DNA of 64,000 nt from Pardosa pseudoannulata (taxonomy: Eukaryota; Arthropoda; Arachnida; Araneae; Lycosidae). The notes beneath the pieces are model-generated. The model did no database searches, was not told the DNA's origin, and saw nothing but the letters and a program-made list of their open reading frames with translations. The stretch's first letter is position 1. Every line of letters begins with the position of its first letter. Where the stretch lies: NCBI GenBank assembly GCA_032207245.1, contig CM063510.1, positions 155,700,948 to 155,764,947 on the forward strand, read 5' to 3'. Below are positions 11,887-20,150 of this stretch, piece after piece. Made by a program: the position numbers and the translations under genes.

Positions 11887-14800
11887 ACTTCTAAAAAGTT
11901 CATGATACATTTTAATATGACAAAACAAAACAATGGTATATTCAAAAAGTTCATAGTATTAATAAATTTATTTTATAAGACCACAAATGTTTAATTATGT
12001 ATAGCATATGCAGAACTGAAAGGCTTACTTTTAAAACCATTATCATTATGGCAGTATTTGTTACTTCTGGTGGAGAAGGGATATTAAAATATTCAGACAT
12101 TCTGATAAGCATAAGGTAGGAGAAACAAAAAGCAAAGCTGATAACATGGCAGTATCTAAAAAATACAGCAGAAATTATAACAAATGAAAGTTAAAACTGT
12201 CACATGTCAAAAAGGAATCAAACAAATTACAATGTTCTTTTAAAAATACCATGTCATATAATATAAGAGTAAACCATTTTTGAAGCATGGGCTGAAAATG
12301 AAAATAAATATATATAAATCAAATTTAAAGCTATTGCCTAATTAATCCAAAATTTAAGGTTCTGAATAAATTATTCTGAAATATTAAAATTCGTTCCATA
12401 ATGTATCTTAGAAATTTAATGAAATTCTTATATTATAATTTATAATCTCTTATTAATGATTGTGAAATAAAATTAATTTAAAAAATTAATTTGCTTACTA
12501 TTTACATTAAAAGAGACAAACCTACAGCTGAACAGTATAAATATATGTTTTGCTTAATTTCTGGTATTTACATGTTTCTTGTACAGGGGCGTAAGCAAGG
12601 GAGGGGTTTAGGGGTTTAACCCCCCCCCCTTGAGTTCAGACAAAATGGCAAAAATAAAAATTTTAGTAGAAATTATGCAGGTTATTATTTTTTAGAATTA
12701 TGAACACCCCCCTTGAAAAATTCTGCATACACCACTGTTCTGGTATAACATGGTTGAGATTTTGACAGCAACATTTTATTACAGTGGCAAAATGTGGGAA
12801 GACGTCAAAAATTGGAAAAAAAGAAACTTAATAAATATTAAATCTTTATTCGCTATACATTTTATTTAATTTTCTTTTACTTTAATGGAACAAAAGTTAT
12901 GTTTTATTTAGAGCAAAATATACTGCATTTCTTTACATTCTTCAACATTGCATACCAAAATAAACAGTTAAAGTTTCCATTGAAAGTTTGCTTCTAATAT
13001 CAGAATGGCTAAAAATTATATCAAAAATTTTTTATGACAACTCTTGCAGTTCTGTTTTTCCACATTTTATTTATATTTAAATAATAAAAACTGCATAGTA
13101 TTATTTTAAAGATTAAGATTGCTTTATGATAGAATTAATTTCCCAGTTAGCTTCACGGATTATTGGAATTTTTTGCCCCAAATGCTTTTTAATCAATTTT
13201 GATTTTTTCTTTTGAGCTTCAATATGCTTTTTTTTTTTTTCTTGAAGATTCCTTTATTTGTTTCTCCATTTTCTCATTTAACAGCAAATGAGCATTCTGA
13301 AAAGAATGCACAAGAGTTCTTCGATTAGGCAGCATTTTTCTTTTTTAAACATTTTACTGGAGAAGTCATTATTTTTCAAACTTTTTTGTTTGCAGAATAT
13401 TCCCTAAATTTTCTTAATTTCCCTAATATTTCTAAAACTGATAAATTCCCAATTTTCCTAGTTGCCAGACATCCTGCATCACCTTATTCCAGAAAAATTA
13501 CAGTATCATGTTCTAAACTTTTAGACTTTTACATAGAAGTAATAAATTTATTAGAGAAGCTTTTCACAATAGAACAATATAAATATAATCAGAATTAAAC
13601 TATTTTTAAAGATAATAGAAAATAGCTAAGGTCAAAGTTTAATAAGTTTATTTCAGTTATAACAAACCTTAGATGAAAGTCAGAAAAAACTATTGATACT
13701 ATAACATATTTGCATTAGAAAATTATTTCTTAGCAACATTTTTAGTACTATTGAGATTGAAAATACACAATATATAATTAAATAATCAAAACTTTTCAAT
13801 TTTTTTAAAAATAGCTCTATAATCAGTCATGCAAATTTAAATTCACAAATACACAAATTTTAAAAATCTAAATATACACATATTAAAATTAATAACTATT
13901 TCTTATAGCATAAGATATACCAGAATGCATTTACAGGCTTGCAACTGCTAAGGTACTTTCAAAAAGGTGAGAAAAGTGACAAATAATACAGAATAAGTGA
14001 CTAAAAAGTGACTAATATAGAAAAAAAAAGATTTTTTTTCTCCTCTTGATTACAGATGCTATTATTAAGATTTTTTTTATATTTATTTTAACTCTAAATC
14101 AAATGATTCAAGCAAGACATGATTTTGGCATCAAATACAAAAAAAGTTAAAAATTTTGTTTAACAGAACTCAGCATTGCTTTTTATTCAAGAAAATCTAT
14201 AAATTAGATTTGAATACATACAATACATTAATTTTATAATCACAATTTTCTGCATATATTAAGGATATTTTGAAATATGTACATAGCTAGATTAGAGTAT
14301 CTAAATAAAAGTTGTGAAGAAAAAGAGAAATGTGTGCATTGACATAAATTACTTTAATGTATTAAATGTATATTTCAGGAACTTCTTTACGACTTTTTAA
14401 AATCACTAAATTCTAGAAACTATATGACTAATTACATTTTAATAAGAAAAATAAAATTAGAGCATCTCATTTTTGGTCTTTTATTAAAATATTTCGTTAT
14501 TAATTCAGATTTTCTTTTTTCACCAACAGACTTTTGTTCTGATAAACCATGAAAAAAGTGACTGTTTACTTAAAAAAGTGACTAAAAGTGATCAATTGTA
14601 AAAAAAGTGACTAAAGGTGAGAAAAGTGACGGAATTGCAAGCCTGCATTTATAAAATAAAAGTGTATAAATTTTTTTCCTATATATTTTCAAAACAAAAG
14701 GAAACCAATACACAACAATAGAAATAGTATGCTATGTATACTTACTTTTTACTGGTTTTTAATACAATTATTGAATTAACTCCTGTCAGTATCACTGGAT

Positions 14801-14957
14801 GTAATATATGATAGCCTGATAGTATGAGTAATAATGAAAATCCTATGAAAGTACAGACAAACTGCTTCTGTTTCACATCTTGAATTTTGCGCACAAAAAA
14901 CCCACAAACTGTGCAAAACAATAAAAGCCCTAAATACAGGAAGTCTTCTGGAGTCAT
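786..14957 (-). CDS. MBOAT7: MBOAT7 / LPIAT1, lysophosphatidylinositol acyltransferase (7 coding exons)
   Basis: A membrane-bound O-acyltransferase that moves an acyl group (arachidonoyl in vertebrates) from acyl-CoA to lysophosphatidylinositol in the Lands cycle; it is a multi-pass protein of internal membranes. Coding exons on the minus strand: 14957-14746, 12155-12029, 10944-10794, 8900-8749, 7249-7041, 2349-2167 and 1167-786. They total 1416 nt, so 471 residues plus stop, against 472 in human MBOAT7. All donors are GT, all acceptors AG, and every junction keeps the frame. Family blocks in order: [14 protein letters not shown] start, [67 protein letters not shown] with the conserved Asn at about 323, and [14 protein letters not shown] with the catalytic His at 357. 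Many hydrophobic segments fit membrane helices. The tail ([19 protein letters not shown]) is basic. No in-frame stop or frameshift is seen, so the gene looks functional. The assignment rests on recalled similarity to the human protein, and the exon blocks align in order along its whole length. Confidence 0.96.
1785..1909. repeat. (TA)n/(TG)n microsatellite
   Basis: Dinucleotide TA tract with scattered TG and CA steps in MBOAT7 intron 6. Open frames over it (repeating Tyr-Ile) are artefacts. Confidence 0.95.
1979..2040. repeat. Perfect palindrome around a (TA)n core
   Basis: AAAACTTTTTTTCCTTTA is followed by about 22 bp of TA repeats and then the exact reverse complement TAAAGGAAAAAAAGTTTT. 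It could extrude as a cruciform. It lies in intron 6 of MBOAT7, 127 bp from exon 6. Confidence 0.85.
2167..2349 (-). CDS. MBOAT7: MBOAT7 coding exon 6 (residues 284-344, catalytic Asn)
   Basis: The acceptor is TTGTTTTTCAG and the donor GTAAGT. It encodes [34 protein letters not shown] and KTAASKAVK. The Asn of YWNMTVQYW (about residue 323) is the conserved MBOAT-family Asn. Spacing to the His in exon 7 (34 residues) agrees with human N321/H356. Confidence 0.96.
2480..2700. repeat. Dispersed repeat, second copy near 30.74-30.97 kb
   Basis: Shared blocks in the same order include TTTTTTTTGTGTGTG, ATTTCAAATAA and ATATAATTTGGAGT-like sequence. It may be the flank of an old transposon. Boundaries are approximate. 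Confidence 0.5.
2737..3578 (+). mobile_element. Tc1/mariner element, pogo/Tigger type, internally deleted
   Basis: The inverted ends start CAGTCAATACCAGCTATATG and, read from the other side, CAGTCTGTATCGGTTACATG. Both are flanked by TA (2735-2736 and 3579-3580), the Tc1/mariner target duplication. 842 bp is too short for a full transposase, but a C-terminal coding remnant survives inside. It is inserted in MBOAT7 intron 5. Confidence 0.75.
3178..3288 (+). pseudogene. C-terminal remnant of a Tigger-type transposase
   Basis: A 36-residue open stretch, with [17 protein letters not shown] and then [11 protein letters not shown] and a stop. Tigger/pogo transposases commonly end in a helix followed by a KQ-x-I-x-DFF-like tail, which this matches. 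Its position inside TA-flanked inverted repeats supports the call. Confidence 0.6.
3664..3676. repeat. Left target-site duplication of the LINE
   Basis: AATGCATTGGTTC, repeated exactly at 4549-4561. Confidence 0.85.
3677..4548 (+). mobile_element. 5'-truncated non-LTR retrotransposon (RTE/CR1-like), dead copy
   Basis: An 872-bp insertion bounded by a perfect 13-bp target-site duplication, so both ends are known to the base. It begins inside the reverse transcriptase. The catalytic YADD is at 3743-3754, followed by [51 protein letters not shown] and the C-terminal [20 protein letters not shown] and [13 protein letters not shown] blocks typical of arthropod LINE ORF2 tails. A frameshift near 4195-4205 and later stops break the frame. 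The 3' end is a short ATG/TGA repeat, as in several RTE-like families. It is inserted in MBOAT7 intron 5. Confidence 0.88.
5358..6288. mobile_element. TTAA-flanked inverted-repeat element (piggyBac-like MITE candidate)
   Basis: The left end, TTAA then AGTATCTGTCTATGTT, and the right end, read inward as TTAA then GGTATCCATCTACATTC, are inverted copies. The TTAA at 5354-5357 and 6289-6292 would be the target duplication. A partial relative in the opposite orientation starts at 11139 after TTAA. No transposase is recognised. The family is uncertain because the tips lack the usual CCCT start. Confidence 0.5.
7041..7249 (-). CDS. MBOAT7: MBOAT7 coding exon 5 (residues 215-283)
   Basis: The acceptor is TTTTTACACAG and the donor GTACGT. 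It encodes [39 protein letters not shown] and [10 protein letters not shown], matching human LFYMIPVFFAFRMRFYVAW and GFGAYP. Two bases of a split Ile codon remain at the end. Confidence 0.95.
7511..8031. repeat. Tandem duplication, copy 1 (about 520 bp)
   Basis: Starts TAATATCTATTAAATAATTA and ends just before the same words recur at 8032. It contains a SINE copy. It lies in MBOAT7 intron 4. Confidence 0.9.
7647..7822 (+). mobile_element. tRNA-derived SINE (in duplication copy 1)
   Basis: An A-box-like ATGGCCAAATGGG and a B-box GTTCGTGGATTTGAATCCCA head are followed by the family body (GGTCTCAGTCCCAATAGCC) and the 3' end ...AACCAAACCAC. The B box carries a substitution. Confidence 0.75.
8032..8523. 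repeat. Tandem duplication, copy 2
   Basis: Close copy of 7511-8031, including the SINE and the downstream CAGTGCAAATTTTCACCAG and GCTGAATATTCTTATA blocks. Scattered substitutions and small indels show the duplication is not very recent. Confidence 0.9.
8160..8330 (+). mobile_element. tRNA-derived SINE (in duplication copy 2)
   Basis: Same SINE as at 7647, duplicated with its surroundings, with a deletion over the start of the A box. The B box GGGTTTGAATCCCACTG is clear. Confidence 0.75.
8749..8900 (-). CDS. MBOAT7: MBOAT7 coding exon 4 (residues 164-214)
   Basis: The acceptor is TTATTTTCAG and the donor GTGAGT. It encodes [17 protein letters not shown] (human GPFFRYRTYLDWLEQPF) and then a hydrophobic stretch ending SDYLFPLS. 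It ends in phase 0. Confidence 0.94.
9070..9717. mobile_element. Non-autonomous hAT element with perfect 8-bp target duplication
   Basis: The terminal repeats start CAGGGCCGTAACTAGGGTGT and, from the other side, CAGGGCCATAACTTGGTCTT. The flanks are CCCAGCTG at 9062-9069 and again at 9718-9725, the 8-bp duplication expected for hAT. 648 bp with no transposase frame, AT-rich interior. It is inserted in MBOAT7 intron 3. Confidence 0.92.
9743..9982. mobile_element. piggyBac-like MITE (TTAA / CCCTTTG ends)
   Basis: TTAA at 9739-9742 is followed by CCCTTTGAGGATC. The other end reads inward as CCCTTTGCAACCAATG, with TTAA at 9984-9987 after one extra T. TTAA targets with CCCTTTG tips are the piggyBac signature. 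About 240 bp and non-coding. It lies 18 bp from the hAT element at 9070-9717. Confidence 0.65.
10794..10944 (-). CDS. MBOAT7: MBOAT7 coding exon 3 (residues 114-163)
   Basis: The acceptor is AATTACAG and the donor GTATGT. The exon starts [14 protein letters not shown], equivalent to human LVSLASEVQDLHL, and ends [10 protein letters not shown] plus one base of a Gly codon that exon 4 completes. The central hydrophilic loop is slightly shorter than in human. Confidence 0.92.
11139..11295. mobile_element. Fragment of the TTAA-flanked element family
   Basis: Starts after TTAA at 11135-11138 with GGTACCTGTCTACGTTTGGA and is the reverse-strand relative of 6130-6288 over about 150 bp. It ends against the Tigger relic. 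Confidence 0.6.
11300..11626 (+). pseudogene. N-terminal remnant of a Tigger/CENP-B-like transposase
   Basis: Reads [32 protein letters not shown], then after a frameshift near 11400 [14 protein letters not shown] and [19 protein letters not shown], and after a second shift near 11530 [20 protein letters not shown] and SASNRWL. This is the CENP-B N-terminal helix-turn-helix followed by the Tigger/CENP-B DNA-binding domain. Two frameshifts and stops make it non-functional. It lies in MBOAT7 intron 2. Confidence 0.85.
11767..11827. mobile_element. Right terminal repeat of the Tigger relic
   Basis: Read inward, the end is CAGTGAAACCTCTCTGAGTG, the classical Tigger tip. It is followed by TA at 11828-11829, which continues directly into a (TA)n tract. 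With the coding remnant at 11300-11626 it defines a partial Tigger copy; no left tip is seen. Confidence 0.75.
11828..11883. repeat. (TA)n microsatellite
   Basis: Pure TA run starting at the TA target duplication of the Tigger relic. Confidence 0.95.
12029..12155 (-). CDS. MBOAT7: MBOAT7 coding exon 2 (residues 71-113)
   Basis: The acceptor is TTTTTTAG and the donor GTAAGC. The exon encodes [20 protein letters not shown], then a loop and [12 protein letters not shown], which line up with the human FSYLLFFRALSL and TNAVQLLLTLK blocks. It ends in phase 0. No open frame longer than 60 codons shows here, so it is found only by homology and splice sites. Confidence 0.92.
12584..12737. mobile_element. 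Short hAT MITE with 8-bp target duplication
   Basis: 154 bp. Tips are CAGGGGCGTAAGCAAGG and, from the other side, CAGTGGTGTATGCAGAAT. The flanks TTCTTGTA (12576-12583) and TTCTGGTA (12738-12745) match at 7 of 8 positions. It lies in MBOAT7 intron 1. Confidence 0.8.
13935..14644. mobile_element. hAT-like MITE, AGGCTTGCAA family, copy A
   Basis: Perfect inverted tips AGGCTTGCAA...TTGCAAGCCT flanked by GCATTTAC (13927-13934) and GCATTTAT (14645-14652), 7 of 8 identical. Near both ends the motif AAGTGACTAAA and variants recur several times, like the subterminal transposase sites of hAT elements. A near full-length relative lies in reverse orientation at 53436-54181. Copy A is in MBOAT7 intron 1. 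Confidence 0.8.
14746..14957 (-). CDS. MBOAT7: MBOAT7 coding exon 1 (residues 1-70)
   Basis: ATG at 14957. The start [10 protein letters not shown] matches the human start MSPEEWTYL in position and pattern. The exon ends AGT AAA AA before a GTAAGT donor, leaving two bases of a split Lys codon. Two hydrophobic segments fill most of it. An in-frame stop lies just upstream, and AG sites in the preceding 30 bases could be the acceptor of a 5' UTR intron. Confidence 0.93.
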
Positions 14958-15830
14958 GGCCTAAGATCTGCTAAAAATATCCTTGCTTTACAGACAGCAT
15001 ATACCTACATTTAAATAAAAGAATACAATCAGTAAAAAAAAATATATTTAATAATTATACATAAAACTTACACAAAAGTGTGCAATTAATTATTGTACCA
15101 TTCAAGCGTATTGAAATTAAAACATATTAATAATATATCCAAAAAAGTTTACAGAACTAATTTTTGCTGCAACAAATTTAATTTCCTCGAAAATCGTTTT
15201 GAATACTTAGGAAAACTAAGATTTTATAATTTTGAATAGTTGATGAGTCACGTAAATAAAATACTTATGAAAAAATTAATGAATGGGACAAATTTTGACA
15301 GATAAGAGAGAAATTTCGAAAATCTCTTTTACGATCAGATTTAGACTCGCCTTCTGCGATAAAATTTTCCATGAGCTTTCAAATGGTTATATAATGAAAT
15401 CGATTTTAAGTTAGGTTATGTAACATACGCGAAGAAGGCTGGTTAAAGGTACGCGAACAGAAAGCAAATAAACAATGTGTAAATATAACTGGTAAAAATA
15501 ACAATTTAAAATTAATGTTTTAAGTTAAACATCAAGTAATTTTTAAAAACATAATTGAAAACAACATTGTTTGCGACAGCTGAATAAATACATTTCTCAT
15601 TAATTAAAGGCAATTTGAATATTATATAGTATTCCCAAAGAAATGGAAATAGCCATAAGTAAAATCTGTGGAATAGATCCCTTTAATTTTGCAAAATAAA
15701 CATCATAATAAACAAATCCCATTAATTTAAACTCACATCCACAGTTCCAAAAGGATCGGACACTAAAAAGCTTTCAGACAAAACTGATAATGGAACTTAG
15801 TCGGAGGTAAACGCTATTTTTTTTACTTAC

Positions 15831-15990
15831 TTCAGTCAGGTTCATGCTATTTCAGTATAAATAAACGAGAAAAAATTGTAAACACAGACATTTCCGAAAG
15901 CGTTATTGACCACGAGGACACCCGCGCCAAATTTCGGCACACCCACATCCAATATTCCTGGTGCCTAAGCTTGTGATTGGCTCTCACTAT
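15831..15990 (-). promoter_or_regulatory. MBOAT7: Probable MBOAT7 promoter and 5' untranslated exon
   Basis: About 0.9 kb upstream of the ATG the base composition turns richer in C and G. Read on the minus strand there is a CCAAT box (plus-strand ATTGG at 15976-15980), an E2F-like TTTGGCGCGGG (15931-15921), and then a strong splice donor, CTGAA|GTAAGT, with the exon ending at 15831. This suits a short non-coding first exon spliced to the ATG exon. Transcription start and exon length are inferred. Confidence 0.5.
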
Positions 15991-16320
15991 GGTTACATCA
16001 CAACCTGAGGAGTTCATGTGAAGGACGTTTTATTTATAAACATTATATAACAGGTTGATTGGATGGAGTTTGGAGTGCTTGCTCTTTCATCGGTATTATC
16101 GCAGCGTGTGGTATGATCGCGTTTCGTTTTTAATACTTTTAAAAACGGACATAAATTTTCGGCACACACAAAAAAAGAAAGAAAAAAATGTGTCATGTTT
16201 ATCTCTTTTAGCTTTTATTTTTTCTTTTGTTTGTATTAATAAAAAAGAGGTAATCGGGATTTTTTTTTTTAAATATTTTGAAAACTCTACCCACAAATGT
16301 TAACAACCTTGTGTTCTATT

Positions 16321-16321
16321 T

Positions 16322-16372
<51 letters not shown>
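16321..16372. repeat. Poly(T) tract
   Basis: About 50 consecutive T. It could be the poly(A) tail of a minus-strand retrocopy, but no such copy is recognised to its right. Confidence 0.9.
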
Positions 16373-16373
<1 letters not shown>

Positions 16374-17059
16374 GCGATATTCAGTAGAATTGTTCCGAGA
16401 GTATCTTACCCTCATGACCTTTCCTTTATAAACAACTGAAAAACATCAGCAGTTTTAAATAATATTTAATTGAAACCAGACAAGTAAAAAAATAATCTGT
16501 CACTGTTTTTAAATAACTTTTACAAACAGTGGCATTTTGATGAAAATCAATTCTTTCAAAAAACATTGCTAATTTTAAACAATATTAAATATTAAATATT
16601 AATATTAAATTTATTTAATTTTTAACTAAATTATGAGTTTTTTTTGTTAAAAAATAATAATATATTGGAGGGGGGGAATAAGTCCAGTTTGAGCCCCTCC
16701 TAAAGCTAAATCCTCTATCCCCCCCCCAAAAAAAAAAAAATTAAATTCTCGCGATAGTAGTCTGCCTACCACAGCAAAACTTCGTTTTTTAATAAAACAA
16801 TTTTCTTTAAATATATATTAACATTATTATCTTAATTCAATAATGTATCATCTTTCTGGTTTACATAGTTATTTTATAATTCTGTTCTTCCTTTTAAAAA
16901 TTAAAGTTTTATTTATTTATTTTAAGCTGGGGTGGGTAGATGATATTTTTGAGGCATGCCCAAGAGAGGATAAAGGTTAGATCCGGCCTGGTTTTAGTAC
17001 TGTAGTTCATAGGTAAGTCTCAATCTTGGAATCAATGTCCGGAATCTACTCGAAGTAGT

Positions 17060-17265
17060 AGGTCCCAGCTTCACGTGTCGCCCTATAATCAAAAGAGGCT
17101 TGGTTTAGAACACTAAGGTCACCCTTTCTTTTCCCTAATGACACGGGACCTACTGCTTAAAGCCAATTCGTAACGGTTCACAAACATCCATGCAGGAGCG
17201 AGATTCCTATCTATGGACTCTGGTACCGTAGAGCAGCTCCCTAACATTCGGCTAACAGTCCGGTC
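17060..17265 (-). mobile_element. Degraded SINE copies, rearranged
   Basis: 17145-17265 is a minus-strand copy of the SINE (GGGACCTACTGCTTAAAGCC, CACAAACATCCATGC, CTCTGGTACCG, CTAACATTCGGCTAA) with a damaged B box. Just left of it, 17060-17090 holds the body word GTAGTAGGTCCCAGC in the opposite orientation. Confidence 0.6.
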
Positions 17266-17349
17266 GTACCAAAAGAGAACCTTATAGTTCACTGTAATAC
17301 GTTCAAGGGTTAACGGCAGGTCATTTCGAGAGACCCTTTTGGTTTGAGT

Positions 17350-17545
17350 TGATAGATGTCCGAATGTTTAAGGCGCTGATCTTCGGTACCAGAGTTCGTT
17401 TCTTCGAATGCCATTGTGACATGAATGTTAGTAGCCATTTGGAATCGCTTTAATAAATAGTAGGCCCCGGTTTCAGTAACCTTCGTGTTGAAAAAAAAAA
17501 AAAAAAAAAAAGTAGACCGTAGCTCTCCAAATCGAATCAAATCAA
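17350..17545 (+). mobile_element. tRNA-derived SINE copy with expanded poly(A)
   Basis: CCGAATGTTTAAGGC (A box), GTTCGTTTCTTCGAATGCCA (damaged B box), then GGAATCGCTTTAATAAATAG, GGCCCCGGTTTCAGTAACC, a 22-base A run and GTAGACCGTAGCTCTCC. The A run corresponds to the five or six A found here in other copies. Confidence 0.75.
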
Positions 17546-17756
17546 ATATTTTGGTTTGTTCGGAGAGATAAGAGCTACTAGTTTGTACAAAACTTCATTT
17601 AACCGGAACTTATTACTTAAAGTTGATTCAGAATAGTTGTAATAGTCCATCTGTAAGCAAAAGATAAATTATCGAAATATAGTGACTTACCTTTTGGTTA
17701 TCACTCAGCTGTTCCTAATAGGGAACAAGCAGTGATTGTAAGGTCCGGTGTATTAG

Positions 17757-17934
17757 TGTTTGGTTTCGTTTGGAGTGCTACGGTCTACTTGTTGCAACAC
17801 GAGGGCTAATGAAACCGGGACCTACAGATTATAGCCAATGCCGAACGGCTACGAACATCCATGCTACTGTGGGATCCGAACCCACGAACTCCGGCATCGA
17901 AGGGCAACACACTAACCAATCGGTCATCGTTCAG
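17757..17934 (-). mobile_element. tRNA-derived SINE copy
   Basis: On the minus strand: GATGACCGATTGGTTAGTG, GTTCGTGGGTTCGGATCCCA, GTAGGTCCCGGTTTCATTAG, AGTAGACCGTAGCACTCC. The head and 3' end are both kept, with scattered changes. Confidence 0.8.
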
Positions 17935-18103
17935 TATTAATGTAAGATATGGCATCATTTTTATAATTTTATTTTACATTTTTAACTCTGTTTCGTTGGT
18001 CGTTACTTTAAGTTTTGCTAGTGCAAATTTATAAGTAAGTCATTTCGGTGACTTAGCCAGATTTTTTTTCCCGGAAAAATTTAAAGTACAAAGAACTTTC
18101 AGC

Positions 18104-18124
18104 CTCATAAGAAAAGAATTTATT
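18104..18124. repeat. Left 21-bp target-site duplication of the SINE
   Basis: Starts CTCATAAGAAAAG and is repeated without mismatch at 18296-18316. Confidence 0.92.
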
Positions 18125-18295
18125 GAAGCTCTACGGTCTACTTTTTTGCAACACGAGGGCTAAGGAGACCAGGACCTACTGCTTAAATCCGATTCCGAAC
18201 GTCTACAAACATCCATGCCACAGTGGGATTCGAACCCACGAACTCTGGTACCGAATGTCAGAGCCCTAACCATTCGGCCATCGTTCGACTCCAGT
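18125..18295 (-). mobile_element. Full-length serine-tRNA-derived SINE, best-preserved copy
   Basis: 171 bp on the minus strand. The A box TGGCCGAATGG is at 18280-18270 and a perfect B box GGTTCGAATCC at 18236-18226 inside GTGGGTTCGAATCCCAC, the T-arm word of serine tRNAs. The body has GCAGTAGGTCCTGGTCTCC and TAGCCCTCGTGTTGC, an A-rich run, and the end GTAGACCGTAGAGCTTC. A perfect 21-bp target duplication flanks it, so this is a recent LINE-mediated insertion. It is not a tRNA gene: the acceptor stem and anticodon arm do not pair. Confidence 0.92.
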
Positions 18296-18459
18296 CTCAT
18301 AAGAAAAGAATTTATTAGACACACATACGAAGTATAAACATACATACATGTAACGTGATGAAATTAATTACAAGAAAATTTTAGCCCCTATAATTTTGAA
18401 TTGCCCAGGTTTATTAGGTAATGAGGGACCATAATTAAATTTGAATCATGGCTCCATCA

Positions 18460-18830
18460 AAAAGAAACAAAGTGCAACTTAAAAGAACTTTGAAATTTAT
18501 TAAGACTAAAAATTAACGTTCCAGTATTTACCAGACGAATTTAGGTTAATTATTTTATGAGTAATTAGAAAAATAAAAAATATATATCAAGAAAGGAATG
18601 ACGGCATATCCTTTTACTTTTCTTTTGGAAAATTACATACCTTCCATGGCAACAAAACTCGAAAATAGTATGTCATAGTCAGTAATTTATAAACTACTGT
18701 TTTATAGCAGTTAATTCTTTTGCTTTTAAGGCTACATGTTCAAACCTTCATCTGCATTTATAGTCATGCCTCTACGCACCGAAAGTAATGCTTAATTTGT
18801 CAAACTCTTATGATTAGAAATGTTTTGACT
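18460..18830. repeat. Dispersed repeat family D, copy 1
   Basis: Order of shared words: CCAGTATTTACCAGACGAAT, TTTTCTTTTGGAAAATTACA, TTTTATAGCAGTTAATTC, ATGTTCAAACCTTC, CATTTATAGTCATG, CGAAAGTAATGCT. Relatives are at 18.89-19.20, 35.43-35.63, 53.20-53.32 and 54.23-54.60 kb. No coding potential is seen. Confidence 0.65.
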
Positions 18831-18884
18831 CTTTTCATGGTTGAAAACGATCTTTCAACCAGATTTAAAATCCCTGGCAAATAC

Positions 18885-19200
18885 TGTAACATATTTAATT
18901 TACGATCTAGTATTCACCAAATGAATTTGGACTAAATCAGTTTTATGAATAAAAAGGAAGAAAAAAATATCGAGAAAGAAATTAGGATGTATCCATTTAT
19001 TTTTCTTTTATAAAATTACATACCTAGGGTGACAATAAAATACGAAAACTAAATGGTATAATCAGCAATTTTTAAATTATCGTTTTATAGCAGTAAATTA
19101 ATTGTTCCAGCTTTTAAGACCAACTTGTTCAAACCTTTGTCTGCATTTATAGTTATGTATGTATTTATCGAAAGTAATGCTAAATTTATCAAAGTCACGT
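18885..19200. repeat. Dispersed repeat family D, copy 2
   Basis: Follows copy 1 in the same orientation, with the same word order ending CGAAAGTAATGCTAAATTTA. The two form a diverged tandem pair. Confidence 0.65.
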
Positions 19201-19997
19201 GACCTGTTCTATCTCAAAGAATTTTTTTTACTTTTCTCGTGGTTAAAATATATTTTTCAACAGCTACAATGGAAACCACCAGTAATGTACATAAATTTTA
19301 ATAAGTCTAAAATAGCTAGCAATGCTATTACAAGCATACTGCGGAAGTTGAGTGTACGATGAATACGATAATATTATACACCATCTCCGACAATTAGATA
19401 CAAGTGGTCATTAGTGAAGAAGGCCGACACTATAAATTATAACTTAACAAACATTTAATAAGAAATAAATATAAGCGTGCACTAAGGATCGTGCTACAGA
19501 TAGAACTGCATATGGTACACTAGATCACTATAATAAAGCGGGATGATTCTTTTAAAAGTGAAAGTCAGTTACGGTTGCCGCACCAAGATTCCAGTCAAGC
19601 TGCAACCGTGTATAGAGGAATTTCCTGCAACGTCATAACGGCTTTAATGCCCTTCCCATTCATTTTTATGTTTACCATAGCCAATAGGCAACTAATAGTC
19701 TGCAATTCCGTTTAAAATTAAAGTCAGAATCATCACAAGTTGAGATGTGCACTGCTGCGTGAAATCGCCCTATTATAATTCCGTCAGGTCAGGAGTTGCG
19801 ATATGCGGTGATGTAATTGTTCATAGTCACCGCAATACAATAGAAATATTTCGGGGAGGGACATCTACACCCCCGGATGCCCTCGCCCATAAATATATCC
19901 TTGTGCAGACGATTAGCCCAAATGTAGCATACTATATCTGGTAGCCCACTCATCAAAGGCGTTGGTCTCATAACGGGAGGGAGGGGGAATTAAATTC

Positions 19998-20150
19998 GAG
20001 GCTCGAGCCGGCGAAAGATCCGGAGTTCATGGGTTCGAATCCCACTGTGAATATTCGAGGCCTTTCGGAATCGGCTTTAAGCAGTACGTCCCGGTCTCAT
20101 AAGCCCTCTATGTTGCAAAAAAGTAGACCGTAGTTGTCCTAACCAAACCA
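19998..20150 (+). mobile_element. tRNA-derived SINE copy
   Basis: The head is divergent, but GTTCATGGGTTCGAATCCCA is a perfect B box. It continues with GGAATCGGCTTTAAGCAGTA, CGTCCCGGTCTCATAAGCCC, AAAAAAGTAGACCGTAG and AACCAAACCAAACCC. Confidence 0.8.

Noticed and set aside
18125..18295. A true tRNA-Ser gene, suggested by perfect A and B boxes
   Set aside because: Acceptor and anticodon arms cannot be folded, the body continues into SINE sequence, and a 21-bp target duplication surrounds the whole unit.
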